Part shown: positions 29,807-43,204 of the stretch, piece after piece
Layout: every line of letters begins with the position of its first letter
Numbering within the stretch: the first letter of the stretch is position 1
Source: Henckelia pumila
Lineage: Eukaryota > Streptophyta > Magnoliopsida > Lamiales > Gesneriaceae
DNA length: 64,000 bases
Direction: 5' to 3'
Assembly: GCF_033568475.1 (NCBI RefSeq)
Contig: NC_133122.1
Location: 140,065,402-140,129,401 of the forward strand
The notes under the pieces: generated by a model
The model's database searches: none
What the model saw: the letters and a program-made list of their open reading frames with translations, nothing else
What the model was told of the DNA's origin: nothing
Translations under genes and position numbers: made by a program

Positions 29807-32407
29807 TGTGGGGACCTCGGGTTGCTAATCTCATCTTAGAGAAACTAATGATTAATTAAATAATTAATCAAACAATTAAAAGATAATAAATCAAAAGCAG
29901 AATTTTTTTTTTAAAATCCGGAGCCTCGCTCGATCGGGCAAAATCAGCCGATCGAGCGAGCAAGAAAAATCATTCTCTCGGGTCTGCATTACTTTTGGCC
30001 TCGCTCGATCGGGCAAAAGAAGCCGATCGAGCGAGCAAGAAATTTCATATTTTCTGCCCAAGAAAACAGGCCTCGCTCGATCGGTGATATTCACCCGATC
30101 GAGCGGGATCTTCTTCTTCAGAATACTGCAGAATTCATTTTGCTGTCAAAACTAGAACCAAGTCATATATTCTCCATAAAAATTGATCAAAAGCATTCTA
30201 CAATATCTAGGAACATGCATATAATAATATATAATGACTTGAGCATATAATCATGCAATTCTTACATCAAACAGATAACGTAAAAGACATTAAATCACAA
30301 GCTACACCAAAGTCATAAGTGAGCTTCAAGTCTCAAGTCTTCTACTAGGTTTGATGTACTCTAATACATATTCGTTCAGCTATAAACCCGAGTCCTCACG
30401 TGATAAATCTTGCTCCCAAGCTGTCAATGTCATCTCAGACCAGCTCCTGCCCCATCTGTTGTGATGCACACATACAAAACAAAACAACAGCCGGATAAAC
30501 TCCGGTGAGAAATCATTCTCAGTATAATCGACATATAAATGCGTTAAATAAATTCATATCTACTCTAAACATATCAACTCAAGAATAGAGTAAAATAACG
30601 CATATATCGACTCAAATTTCAAATCAAGACTTCAATTTATATAGCGCGCTTATCTCAAGAATTGATTCTTATCACTTCATTGCCATCAAGATTCGTAACC
30701 GATCTTGACATGGATATCCATCTATCGTAGCCATTCCGGGCTAGAAAATAAGGTTAACCGCAACCTTGGCATAAAATCAATTCAATATATTATCACATCA
30801 TATCGAAAGCAATAAAGATCCACTACCTGTGATGGATTGACAATAACATAAGTTCTACCTCAAGAACAAGTACTTAAACAAGTATGTGATTTGTTTGGGA
30901 TAACTCAAGAAGTATCATTCTTGAGTATCAAATCCCTGACTCTCGATGTCATCTTATACCTTTCATTCTCGAGTTTGTCATGTTCCACATCTGGATAGGA
31001 AGTACAACAACTCCTACAAGAATCTGATCATTCAAACATCAATCAAACTTCAATCAAATTCACTTCAATCTTGATCACTTCTTCTTCGGTTTCAAGTTGA
31101 GGTTCTTGAGTCAATAGTATCCTATTAAAACTCTGAAACATAGCATCAAAACATTCATATCAAACTTCATTCTATTCAATTATTTCAGAATCGAGTCAAA
31201 ATCATCAATATACATTCAATCAACATCATTTCAAACTTCAACTTCTTCTTATTCGGTACAACTCAGAGTCGTGAATCGTTATCCTTCGAAACTCAACTGA
31301 AATCGAGAATTAAAAATGCCATAACATTCATAACATCTAAACAACTATCTTAACTCAGTTATAGGCTATCAAAACGATGTCAAAACATCAACCGACGGCG
31401 TAGCGATTGAAAATCGGGAACCGACAAAATATCAAAACCATTTCTAATCAATTCAATCATTCGTATCACTATTATCAGCTATATAATCCCATCAGAATCA
31501 TCATACCAGCAAGATCATAGTCTATACAACTCAAAACATCTACTGGAAATCATAGCTAATACAAACGATAGTTGTTCGTCAATTTGGTTTCGATATAGAA
31601 TCGCATATACGTTGAAGAACATAATCATAAACTCAAACGTATTGATTCTGCCAAATACTGATTTCGAAACCTAACTCAAACATCATAATACTTACACGAG
31701 ATCGAAGCACTTGTCTCAAGGATTCCAGAACATCTTTCGAAATTGAAATCGGACGAGCGGATCAAAAGTTACGGGGTTTCAAAAATCAAGAATCCAAAAA
31801 GAAAATGAAGAGAAGCTCGGCTCCTGTTCTCATTTCTGAATTCCTTAACACATATGCACGTGTACATGCTGATAATATGATTAAAATCAGATATGTATTG
31901 CATATTTACAATTTAACTCCTCAAGTCTTCATTAATTGAAATTCAGTCCTCGGCCCTCTTTTTAATTCAATTTCAATCCTAAATAATTTAAGAATATTAG
32001 AATTTAAATCAAAACTCCAAATATTCCCAAATTAAATATACTCGGATTAAAATAAATTAAATTCGGATTAAATCAATAATCCCGGCCTTTTGCACTTTTG
32101 CCCTTGCAACTTCGATAATTTCAAATCAACCCCTGATCGGGTTTCATCTTCAAAATTAATCTTCTTTAATTCCCAAAACATGAAATTTAAATCTTAAATT
32201 CCCTAAATATTCAAATCGAATATTTATTCTTTTAATTTAATAATTCTCGAAATTTAATTCTCAAAATTCGTAAATTCTCAAATTAAATATTTTCGGCTCG
32301 AAATTAAATCTATCATTTCTATAACTTCTCAAATCAATATTAGCCCATAATATGGAATTTAATTCTCAAATCCCATAACTAATAATTCAATATTTTCGAG
32401 TCTTACA
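29807..32407 (-). mobile_element. 3' LTR of the LARD (2,601 bp)
   Basis: It runs from TGTGGGGACC to GAGTCTTACA in + strand text. Near its left end (29925-30106) it holds three GC-rich hairpins built from CTCGCTCGATCGG and its complement. The rest is AT-rich and non-coding. Confidence 0.93.
29925..30106. repeat. Three GC-rich hairpins in the LARD LTR
   Basis: Hairpins at 29925-29960, 30000-30035 and 30072-30106 have 13-bp arms CTCGCTCGATCGG / CCGATCGAGCGAG with 9-10-nt loops; the third right arm ends GCGGG. They are spaced about 70-75 bp apart. The equivalent hairpins are in the other LTR from 39288. In element orientation they lie in the last 300 bp of the LTR (U5 side). Confidence 0.9.
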
Positions 32408-32425
32408 ATTCCTCCCCTCTAAGAA
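32408..32425 (-). other. Polypurine tract of the LARD
   Basis: The complement of ATTCCTCCCCTCTAAGAA is a purine run directly before the 3' LTR start TGTAAGACTC. It would prime plus-strand synthesis. Confidence 0.8.
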
Positions 32426-32540
32426 ATGATTTCGTCCTCGAAATCACATTCTGTCGAACTATTCAATCTGATAGACTGAATAATTATCTGGAGTTATTAT
32501 CACTTCAATCATATAACTCTAAACTTTGTATCCCATCTCT

Positions 32541-35500
32541 TCATGTATTATCAGATTCTTTCTTCGAATCTACTTCCATTCTCTTGTACTTTAAGTAATT
32601 GAAAAGAATTCGTTCTGAGTTGTTTCTTTCTTCAATCAAAGATTTGTCGACTAATTGACTTAACTCAAAATTCTTTTCGATATCAATCTCACCGGATTAA
32701 TGCACGTAGGAAGAATCGATTGATACTTCCTTTACATATATACGTGAAACAAATCAGATCTATCATATCAAGCTGAAAAGATTAAATCGTTCAATCAAAT
32801 CATCAATTCCATCTGACATCTCAGTCAGTGAAATTTAGTTCCAGTGTCAACTTGTTTCTTTCTCCATATTATTCCATGCTATGCATAGAACATGTATCAA
32901 ATCTACACTGTTATTCTGTTCATCGCTTCAAAATCAGTATTCTCATTCATATTCTGAATCTGTAAAACAACTCTGCTCTGTCTCACTTCTGAATTGAATG
33001 ATGTTTCAAAAAAAAAAAATAACTCTTTCTCTTAACGAATCAGTTTTAGCTTCAAAAGTTATATCTATCATTCAATTACTAATTCTGATTCTTCTTCTCT
33101 ATTTTCATTTCGTACAGATTCATCTTCAAATTCTTTGTGTGTCTCAAATAAACTCTGATCTGCTATCAACAAATCATATCTGACCTGATGTCATATACTT
33201 TGGTAGTATCATTTCAACACAAGGAAGTCGGATTTCTTTTCATCATATCATCATAACATTATCTCAAAATCGATTCATTAGCTATCCCAGGAATTATAAT
33301 CATCAAGTGGCGACACATCAAGACAAGTAATACCGAATCAGGTATTCAAGTTCTGAGAATAGTCTCAATATCTGGAAAATCAACTCAGATAATCCATCAA
33401 TCGACAAATGGTATAATGCAATCACATATAACCAACTCTCAGAACATCAGTCAATCAATCGATGCCACATTCTGTCGAATAAATCTAAAGTCTTAATCCT
33501 GACAATAGATTTTAATCATTCCTGTAATTTCATCATATCTCTTTCTTCTTCACAGATCTGAATAGATAGCTGTTATTCACATCTCATACAGTGTATTCTA
33601 AAAATCTGATTATTCTATTCGAAATATCTATTAATCAGAGTATATGCTGTATTCACAGATTTCAAAGTATTCAGAGCTGTTGATAATCGGTATCATGACA
33701 GATAAAATTCATTCTCGAACTTCGATTCATCTTCTCTGACTATTCTTTCAATTCAACAATAATATGTTGTACCTTTACCTCAAAAAGTACTCAATGTCTT
33801 CTGATCATCTGTATTACAATGTAATAGTAAACCCAATGTTTCAATCTAAAACATTATTTTTTGGCTTACTATTCGTCTTGCAACAAATCTAATCACGATT
33901 CAGTGATTTGATTACACAGACAGATCATCGTATGAAGTAATTTTAATCAATCTGTTCATAACTACCACCTGCTTACATCATCTATACTGTTTCATCATGG
34001 TAGTTTCGCAAAATATTCTTTCAAATCATAATCTCATTTCAATTATGGAGTTCCTAAACTGTCATTGAACTAATCTAATCAATGATTTTCAACTTCATCA
34101 GAAACTTTCTGTACGTTTAACTTCAAAAACGTACTAATTCTGTTACCTCTATTTGCTTTATCTTCTGATAAAACAAGTATTGGATGACTTTTAAATTCAT
34201 TGTTGTGCATTATCTTCAAATCTGATATTTCTTTTCGGATATATCAAGCACAACCAGATAATCAATCATCATAGAATTCATTCATTCTGATCTGAGGCTT
34301 AAATTCATATCTCTATATGGGATTCTGTATTGAATTCTCATCACTTCAGTTTACTTTCTGTGTTTTTTTCATCTTCTAAACAGTTCTGGATTGCTTTAAA
34401 TCAAAAATCATTCTAATTGGTCATATATTCATCTGAATCTTCAAACCAGAATACACAAAAATCTGAAATCAATTGATCGAATGCCTGTTTCATTCTTCAT
34501 TTCTATTTCTCAATTGAAGTCTAATAACTTGATCTCATCTCAATGTTCTTTAATCCTTCCAAATCAATTCTCACTTAATTTGGATTACAGCAATTCTGAC
34601 TATTTTAGTCTCTATCTCGATACTCAAGCACATAAATTCAAAGATCAATCAAATATTCATCTCGTTTCTTCGTTCTATTTCCCAATTCGTAACAAATCAT
34701 ATCATATATCAACCCAAACTTTTACCAAGAATTGAATTGAAATTTCTATCAGTTACGAGCCCAAAAATATTATAATATACTGAATGTATACATCAAACAA
34801 TTAGTAACTCTTGAAATTCATAATCAGGGAAACTCACTTAAGTCAAGGTCATCCACAAAACAATAATATGAATGACAATATGCTAAGTGAAAACAACTCA
34901 CTAGCATCTCAACTCAAGACGGGTAGATCAAATCAGACTCTATAAAAGAATAAGAGTCAATCAAATCGATTGAGGTCGAATATCAAAACCTCATAATCGA
35001 TATCATGAATTTCAAAAATTATGATTTTATAATGTAATAACTTCAGTAGAATCAAATAAAGACTCATCTGTAACTGATTTTCATATCATCATGTATTATC
35101 AGATTCTTTCTTCGAATCTACTTCCATTCTCTTGTACTTTAAGTAATTGAAAAGAATTCGTTCTGAGTTGTTTCTTTCTTCAATCAAAGATTTGTCGACT
35201 AATTGACTTAACTCAAAATTCTTTTCGATATCAATCTCACCGGATTAATGCACGTAGGAAGAATCGATTGATACTTCCTTTACATAGATACGTGAAACAA
35301 ATCAGATCCATCATATCAAGCTGAAAAGATTAAATCGTTCAATCAAATCATCAATTCCATCTGACATCTCAGTCAGTGAAATTCAGTTCCAGTGTCAACT
35401 TGTTTCTTTCTCCATATTATTCCATGCTATGCATAGAACATATATCAAATCTACACTGTTATTCTGTTCATCGCTTCAAAATCAGTATTCTCATTCATAT

Positions 35501-37636
35501 TCTGAATATGTAAAACAACTCTGCTCTGTCTCACTTCTGAATTGAATGATGTTTCAAAAAAAAAAAATAACTCTGTCTCTTAACGAATTAGTTTTAGCTT
35601 CAAAAGTTATATCTATCATTCAATTACTAATTCTGATTCTTCTTCTCTGTTTTCATTTCGTACAGATTCATCTTCAAATTCTTTGTGTGTCTCAAATCAA
35701 CTCTGATCTGCTATCAACAAATCATATCTGACCTGATGTCATATACTTTGGTAGTATCATTTCAACACAAGGAAGTCGGATTTCTTTTCATCATATCATC
35801 ATAACATTATCTCAAAATCGATTCATTAGCTATCCCAGGAATTATAATCATCAAGTGGCGACACATCAAGACAAGTAATACCGAATCAGGTATTAAAGTT
35901 CTGAGAATAGTCTCAATATCTGGAAAATCAACTCAGATAATCCATCAATCGACAAATGGTATAATGCAATCACATATAACCAACTCTCAAAACATCAGTC
36001 AATCAATCGATGCCACATTCTGTCGAATAAATCTAAAGTCTTAATCCTGACAATAGATTTTAATCATTCCTGTAATTTCATCATATCTCTTTCTTCTTCA
36101 CAGATCTGAATAGATAGCTGTTATTCATATCTCATACAGTGTATTCTAAAAATCTGATTAGTCTATTCGAAATATCTATTAATCAGAGTATATGCTGTAT
36201 TCACAGATTTCAAAGTATTCAGAGCTGTTGATAATCGGTATCATGACAGGTAAAATTCATTCTCGAACTTCGATTCATCTTCTCTGACTATTCTTTCAAT
36301 TCAACAATAATATGTTGTACCTTTACCTCAAAAAGTACTCAATGTCTTCTGATCATCTGTATTACAATGTAATAGTAAACCCAATGTTTCAATCTGAAAC
36401 ATTATTTTTTGGCTTACTATTCGTCTTGCAACAAATCTAATCACGATTCAGTGATTTGATTACACAGACAGATCATCGTATGCAGTAATTTTAATCAATC
36501 TGTTCATAACTACCACCTGTTTACATCATCTATACTGTTTCATCATGGTAGTTTCGCAAAATATTCTTTCAAATCATAATCTCATTTCAATTATGGAGTT
36601 CCTAAACTGTCATTGAACTAATCTAATCAATGATTTTCAACTTCATCAGAAACTTTCTGTACGTTTAACTTCAAAAACGTACTAATTCTGTTACCTCTAT
36701 TTGCTTTATCTTCTGATAAAACAAGTATTGGATGACTTTTAAATTTATTGTTGTGCATTATCTTCAAATCTGATATTTCTTTTCGGATATATCAAGCACA
36801 ACCAGATAATCAATCATCATAGAATTCATTCATTCTGATCTGAGGCTTCAATTCATATCTCTATATGGCATTCTGTATTGAATTCTCATCACTTCAGTTT
36901 ACTTTCTGTGTTTTTTTCATCTTCTAAACAGTTCTGGATTGCTTTAAATCAAAAATCATTCTAATTGGTCATATATTCATCTGAATCTTCAAACCAGAAT
37001 ACACAAAAATCTGAAATCAATTGATCGAATGCCTGTTTCATTCTTCATTTCTATTTCTCAATTGAAGTCTAATAACTTGATCTCATCTCAATGTTCTTTA
37101 ATCCTTCCAAATCAATTCTCACTTAATTTGGATTACAGCAATTCTGACTATTTTAGTCTCTATCTCGATACTCAAGCACATAAATTCAAAGATCAATCAA
37201 ATATTCATCTTGTTTCTTCGTTCTATTTCCCAATTCGTAACAAATCATATCATATATCAACCCAAACTTTTACCAAGAATTGAATTGAAATTTCTATCAG
37301 TTACGAGCCCAAAAATATTATAATATACTGAATGTATACATCAAACAATTAGTAACTCTTGAAATTCATAATCAGGGAAACTCACTTAAGTCAAGGTCAT
37401 CCACAAAACAATAATATGAATGACAATATGCTAAGTGAAAACAACTCACTAGCATCTCAACTCAAGACGGGTAGATCAAATCAGACTCTATAAAAGAATA
37501 AGAGTCAATCAAATCGATTGAGGTCGAATATCAAAACCTCATAATCGATATCCCGAATTTCAAAAATTATGATTTTATGATGTAATAACTTCAGTAGAAT
37601 CAAATAAAGACTCATCTGTAACTGATTTTCATATCA
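32541..37636. repeat. 2,548-bp tandem duplication inside the LARD
   Basis: Copy 1 is 32541-35088 and copy 2 is 35089-37636, in the same orientation with a constant offset of 2,548 bp. By eye they differ at about 24 positions (about 1%). The junction and the right outer end share TCAT, a possible microhomology. Each copy carries the same small meaningless open frames. Confidence 0.95.
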
Positions 37637-39152
37637 TCATCTATTTTGTAAACCTCAAAAGAAGTATTCAATTCATAAACTCATCAATTCGCAATTAAAT
37701 TTCAGTTCACAACTTAAACTAATGTCGAAAAGCTTACTGGAATATATCTGTAATCTCTATTCATTAGCATACTTATCAATGCTAATTAGATCTTGAACAT
37801 ATCTAGTGCATCGAATATACTGATTTCGAAATATTTATGTAATCAAACATCATATATCAAACCAAAATCACAGAATCTTAATTCGAGATTCTATATCATA
37901 TCGTCATATTCATATGCACATTATGTTCTTGCTGATCTAATTTTATCGCTTCTTATCATCAATTCTTCTACTAATTTGTATTCGATTATTGCATCATCAT
38001 CTATCATGCAACATAAACAGATATTTCAATATGAACAAAATCATATTCAGTTTCAGTTCATCGAAGCAATAGTTCCATTCTTCAGTTCAATTCACACAGT
38101 CTCTTTTCTGATACAAAGGTGATCATATAATAAGCTTTCAGCTATCATGAATCTATTGCACCAATAATAAACAGGTCAAAATAAAATAAATCTGTTACCT
38201 GAAATTTCATTCTCAGGTGCAATTTCATTCTGATCCTCTGTATACTGCTGGAATAGAAATTGTAGCTAAATATGTGTTTCTCTCACACACCGTAGCATCT
38301 TTACAATTTTAGTCCTTTTGCTTCATCATTCAGCTTCAGTTTTATTAAACAAGACTATGTCTTTCATAACATGTTTCAGTCGTCAACATTTATTCAGACA
38401 TAATCTTTGAATTCAAGCCATAATTAAACAACTCAATCTTGAGCTTCATTATTATCATCCACAATTCAAAGAATCATAGTAGGCTTGCAAATTCTAATAA
38501 GGCATTCCTCAAAATTCAAAATATTCAGCTTCAAGAGGGTATATTTTCCTTTCTCATCATTTCTATCCGTTGTGGCAAAGAATAATAAACAAAATTCTGT
38601 TCTAAGAACTTACCAACAATCAATATACCTCTGCCTTCTCATCATTTCTTCATTAGAATCCACCATCTGGTTGCTAGGTTTTCGAAGTTGGTATTCAATC
38701 AATCTAATCCGATATTTGAACAACTGATCAAATTTTTCAAGTCAACTTCTATCTGCAGCAACATCTATTCATTCGCTGATGTACTATTCTGTTCTGTTCA
38801 ATCAGAGATACTTCATTCAGCTGAGCAATAATACAGTTCTGTTAAATCTGACCATACCATTTTGTTCAGTCTGGCCATACTATGTTGTCAGTCTGGGGTG
38901 CTTACATCACCCAAAGAACACTGTTCTCTTCAATTCTGGGTGCTTACATCACCCGGGGAAATTCTTATAATAACATCGATAAGAATTCGAAAATTTACAA
39001 ATCAGTAAATTAATCAATTCAATTTCAAAAGTAGATCAAGAGCACATGCAATTTATTAAATAATCGAATCAAATACTGCATAATCATGCAATACTATAAA
39101 TGCATGTGACTCACTCTATCCCGCTCAGCTTCTATCTCAGTCCAGAACCTAC
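37637..39152 (-). other. LARD internal region, unduplicated 5' part
   Basis: Non-coding, AT-rich sequence with repeated words such as TTCAATC and ATCATC. Near 38895-38956 the text GGGTGCTTACATCACCC occurs twice, each able to form a small GGGTG/CACCC hairpin. No retroviral protein motif is found on either strand. Confidence 0.6.
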
Positions 39153-39164
39153 GCTCTGATACCA
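39153..39164 (-). other. Primer-binding site of the LARD (TGGTATCAGAGC on the - strand)
   Basis: The exact initiator-Met-tRNA PBS motif on the - strand, five bases from the 5' LTR end at 39170. Confidence 0.9.
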
Positions 39165-39169
39165 CCTAT

Positions 39170-41770
39170 TGTGGGGACCTCGGGTTGCTAATCTCATCTT
39201 AGGGCAACTAATGATTAATTAAACAATTAATCAAACAATTAAAAGATAATAAATCAAAAGCAGAATTTTTTTTTAAAAATCTAGAGCCTCGCTCGATCGG
39301 GCAAAATCAGCCGATCGAGCGAGCAAGAAAAATCATGCTCTCGGGTCTGCATCACTTTTGACCTCGCTCGATCGGGCAAAAGCAACCGATCGAGCGAGCA
39401 AGAAATTTCATATTTTCTGCCCAAGAAAACAGGCCTCGCTCGATCGGTGATATTCACCCGATTGAGCGGGATCTTCTTCTTCAGAATACTGCAGAATTCA
39501 TTTTGCTGTCAAAACTAGAACCAAGTCATATATTCTCCATAAAAATTGATCAAAAGCATGCTACAATATCTAGGAACATGCATATAATCATATATAATGA
39601 CTTGAGCATATAATCATGCAATTCTTACATCAAACAGATAACGTAAAAGACATTAAATCACAAGCTACACCAAAGTCATAAGTGAGCTTCAAGTCTCAAG
39701 TCTTCTACTAGGTTTGATGTACTCTAATACATATTCATTCAGCTATAAACCCGAGTCCTCACGTGCTAAATCTCGCTCCCAAGCTGTCAATGTCATCTCA
39801 GACCAGCTCCTGCCCCATCTGTTGTGATGCACACATACAAAACAAAACAACAGCTGGATAAACTCCGGTGAGAAATCATTCTCAGTATAATCGACATATA
39901 AATGCGTTAAATAAATTCATATCTACTCTAAACATATCAACTCAAGAATAGAGTAAAATAACGCATATTTCGACTCAAATTTCAAATCAAGACTTCAATT
40001 TATATAGCGCGCTTATCTCAAGAATTGATTCTTATCACTTCATTGCCATCAAGATTCGTAACCGATCTTGACATGGATATCCATCTATCGTAGCCATTCC
40101 GGGCTAGAAAATAAGGTTAACCGCAACCTTGGCATAGAATCAATTCAATATATTATCACATCATATCGAAAGCAATAAAGATCCACTACCTGTGATGGAT
40201 CGACAATAACATAAGTTCTACCTCAAGAACAAGTACTTAAACAAGTATGTGATTTGTTTGGGATAATTCAAGAAGTATCATTCTTGAGTATCAAATCCCT
40301 GACTTTCGATGTCATCTTATACCTTTCATTCTCGAGTTTGTCATGTTCCACATCTGGATAGGAAGTACAACAACTCCTACAAGAATCTAATCATTCAAAC
40401 ATCAATCAATCTTCAATCAAATTCACTTCTATCTTGATCACTTCTTCTTCGGTTTCAAGTTGAGGTTCTTGAGTCAATAGTCTCCTATTAAACTGTGAAA
40501 CATAGCATCAAAACATGCATATCAAACTTCATTCTATTCAATCATTTCAGAATCGAGTCAAAATCATCAATATACATTCAATCAACATCATTTCAAACTT
40601 CAACTTCTTCTTATTCGGTACAACTCGGAGTCGTGAATCGTTAGCCTTCGAAACTCAACTGAAATCGAGAATTAAAAATGCCATAACATTCATAACATCT
40701 AAACAACTATCTCAACTCAGTTATAGGCTATCAAAACGATGTCAAAACATCAACCGACGGCATAGCGATTGAAAATCGGGAACCGACAAAATATCGAAAC
40801 CATTTCTAATCAATTCAATCATTCGTATCACTTATATCAGCAATATAATCCCATCAGAATCATCATACCAGCCAGATCATAGTCTATACAACTCAAAACA
40901 TCTACTGGAAATCATAGCTAATACAAACGATAGTTGTTCGTCAATTCGGTTTCGATATAGAATCGCATATACTTTGAAGAACATAATCATAAACTCAAAC
41001 GTACTGATTCTGCCAAATACTGATTTCGAAACCTAACTCAAACATCATAATACTTACACGAGATCAAATCCCTCGTCGCAAGGATTTCAGAACATCTTTC
41101 GGAATTGAAATCGGACGAGCGGATCAAAAGTTACGGGGTTTCAAAAATCAAGAATCCAAAAAGAAAATGAAGAGAAGCTCGGCTCCTGTTCTCATTTCTG
41201 AATTCCTTAACACATATGCACGTGTACATGCTGATAATCTGATTAAAATCAGATATGTATTGCATATTTGCAATTTAACTCCTTAAGTCTTCATTAATTG
41301 CAATTTAGTCCTCGGCCCTCTTTTTAATTTAATTTCAATTCTAAATAATTTAAGAATATTAGAATTTAAATCAAAACTCAAAATATTCCCAAATTAAATA
41401 TACTCGGATTAAAATAAATTAAATTCGGATTAAATCAATAATCCCGGCCTTTTTCACTTTAGCCCTTGCAACTTCGATAATTTCAAATCAACCCCTGATC
41501 GGGTTTCATCTTCAAAATTAATCTTCTTTAATTCCCGAAACATGAAATTTAAATCTTAAATTCCCTAAATATTCAAATCGAATATTTATTCTTTTAATTT
41601 AAGAATTATCGGAATTTAATTCTCAAAATCCGTAAATTCTCAAATTAAATATTTTCGGCTCGAAAATTAAATCTATCATTTCTATAAATTCTCAAATCAA
41701 TATTAGCCCATAATATGGAATTTAATTCTCAAATCCCATAATTAATAATTTAATATTTTCGGGCCTTACA
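39170..41770 (-). mobile_element. 5' LTR of the LARD (2,601 bp)
   Basis: Same length as the other LTR and co-linear with it. It ends CGGGCCTTACA in + strand text, next to the GGTGG target duplication. It carries the same three GC-rich hairpins (39288-39470), with one CCGATC to CCGATT change in the third. Confidence 0.93.
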
Positions 41771-41775
41771 GGTGG

Positions 41776-42431
41776 GGTCTTATGACACTTGTAAAAAGTG
41801 TGTCTTCAACTTAGTGGATTAAGTCCATCATCTATATCTTATTTGGGCTCAAAGATATGGGCAGTCCATCTACTATTTTTGGGCCTAAATAAGGGATCCC
41901 GATAGCGAACAAACTCAAATGGAAGTCGGTAGACTGAAAGTTAGTTAGTTATAAAATGGGACCTATGAGATCGAAAGATGGAAACACACTAAAAGGAAAT
42001 TCAGAAGACACATAAGGAAATACAAGCTCGAATACACTTGCTCGTGTGATCAAGATATAGAAACAACAACAGAAGAAAGAGTTATAGAGGAAGAAAATCA
42101 AGGCAATACTGAGAATATGGAGATAGGATATTCAATGAATATATCGCATTTGATTTGGTTCAAAGCTCTGTAATCTTTTGAATTCTTGTGGTATATCAAT
42201 TAAGTTTTCTGGGTGTTTCGTCCGTGGATGTAGGTCAATTTGGCCGAACCATGTATATCGATCTTTGTTGATTTTTCTTGATTTTTGTGTGTTATATAAA
42301 TTGCTTGTGTGATCTTGCATTGGTGTGGAATCATTTTATGCAAGAGAGGTGATTGAATCTGCATTGGAGTGATTCTTGTATTCTCGTTAGCTAGGTGATT
42401 TCTTGGTGAATAGTTGATTGCATTGTTAACA
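41776..42431 (+). mobile_element. 5' LTR of the nested Copia element, right part
   Basis: It continues the LTR begun at 29642 after the LARD and its duplicated GGTGG. It ends TGTTAACA, which mirrors the TGTTTG start. It contains no gene. Confidence 0.75.
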
Positions 42432-42433
42432 AG

Positions 42434-42451
42434 TGGCGCCATCTATGGGAA
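42434..42451 (+). other. Primer-binding site of the nested Copia (TGGCGCCATCTATGGGAA)
   Basis: This motif lies two bases after the LTR end. It begins TGGCGCC like the Tat- and Athila-type PBS elsewhere in this window, rather than the TGGTATC form seen in the Ale-like Copia at 24514. Confidence 0.65.
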
Positions 42452-43204
42452 TCGCATCGGAGAAAATGGGATCACTGAAGTTTGATTTGGAGAAATTCAC
42501 TGGGAAGAACGATTTTTCTTTATGGAGATCAAGATGAGGGCAATAGTGATTTAATAGGGTTTGATGGATGCTCTTGAAGGGAAGGAAGAAAGGTCTTGGG
42601 ATGAAAAGGCGGTCAAAGATAGAGAGATCATGATGAACAAGGCACACAGTACAATTATATTGTGTCTTGGAGATAAACCACTACGTGAAGTGGCCAAAGA
42701 GACATCACCAGGTGATGTTTGGAACAAATTGGAGTCTCTCTGTATGACTAAATCCTTGGCTAACAGGTTATATATGAAGCAGAGACTTTATTCCTTTAAG
42801 ATACATCAAGAAAAGGAACTGGATGAACAAATAGATAATTTTATCAAGATTATTGATGATCTGAAAAATCTTGACATAAAACTAGAAGATGAGTATCGAG
42901 CACTGATACTATTGAATGCACTTCCTAAGTCATATGAGAATTTCAGAGATGCTATGTTGTATGAAAGGGAGCAATCAATAACATTGGAAAAGGTGCAATC
43001 GGCAATTCAATCTAAGGAGTTACAGAAAAAGCTTAAAAATTCTTTGGAGTCTAAGGGGGAAAGTTTGGCCATTCGAGGGAGATCTGATAAGAGAACAAAG
43101 AGAACAAAGGATTATAGATCTAGATCGAAAAGCCAAACGAGATATAAGTGTTTCCATTGTCATAAGGAAGGACATTTTAAGAGAGACTGCCCGGATAGGA
43201 AATA
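42445..43204 (+). pseudogene. Copia gag of the nested element
   Basis: The ATG at 42445 opens a frame ('MGSLKFDLEKFTGKNDFSLW') that hits a frameshift/stop at about 42535. The remainder, 42561-43204, is open and encodes the UBN2 gag ('LCLGDKPLREVAKE', 'LALRYMKQRL'-like helices around 'SLANRLYMKQRLYSFK') followed by a basic Ser/Arg stretch and a CCHC zinc knuckle 'CFHCHKEGHFKRDC' at about 43149-43190. One frameshift is the main lesion. Confidence 0.88.

Larger units (their letters stand above)
29807..41770 (-). mobile_element. LARD-like non-autonomous Gypsy element (11,964 bp)
   Basis: Two LTRs of exactly 2,601 bp bound a 6,762-bp internal region without gag or pol. The 5-bp target duplication GGTGG is perfect (29802-29806 and 41771-41775). 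On the - strand the order is 5' LTR (41770-39170), PBS TGGTATCAGAGC, internal region, polypurine tract GAGGGGAGGAAT, 3' LTR. The polypurine neighbourhood (GATTTCGAGGACGAAAT) matches that of the Tekay-type element at 63050-63083, so a Tekay-like chromovirus probably supplied the proteins. LTRs differ by roughly 2% by eye over the first 1.3 kb. Confidence 0.93.

Noticed and set aside
29891..30094. - strand frame with repeated 'DRARP' motif
   Set aside because: It is the translation of the three LTR hairpins.
32998..38970. Several 60-110-codon open frames on the + strand within the LARD (for example 33183, 34481-34735, 37793-38122)
   Set aside because: They lie on the strand opposite to the element, are low-complexity (Ser/Ile/Gln-rich), and two of them are simply repeated because of the 2,548-bp duplication. 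No conserved domain is visible.
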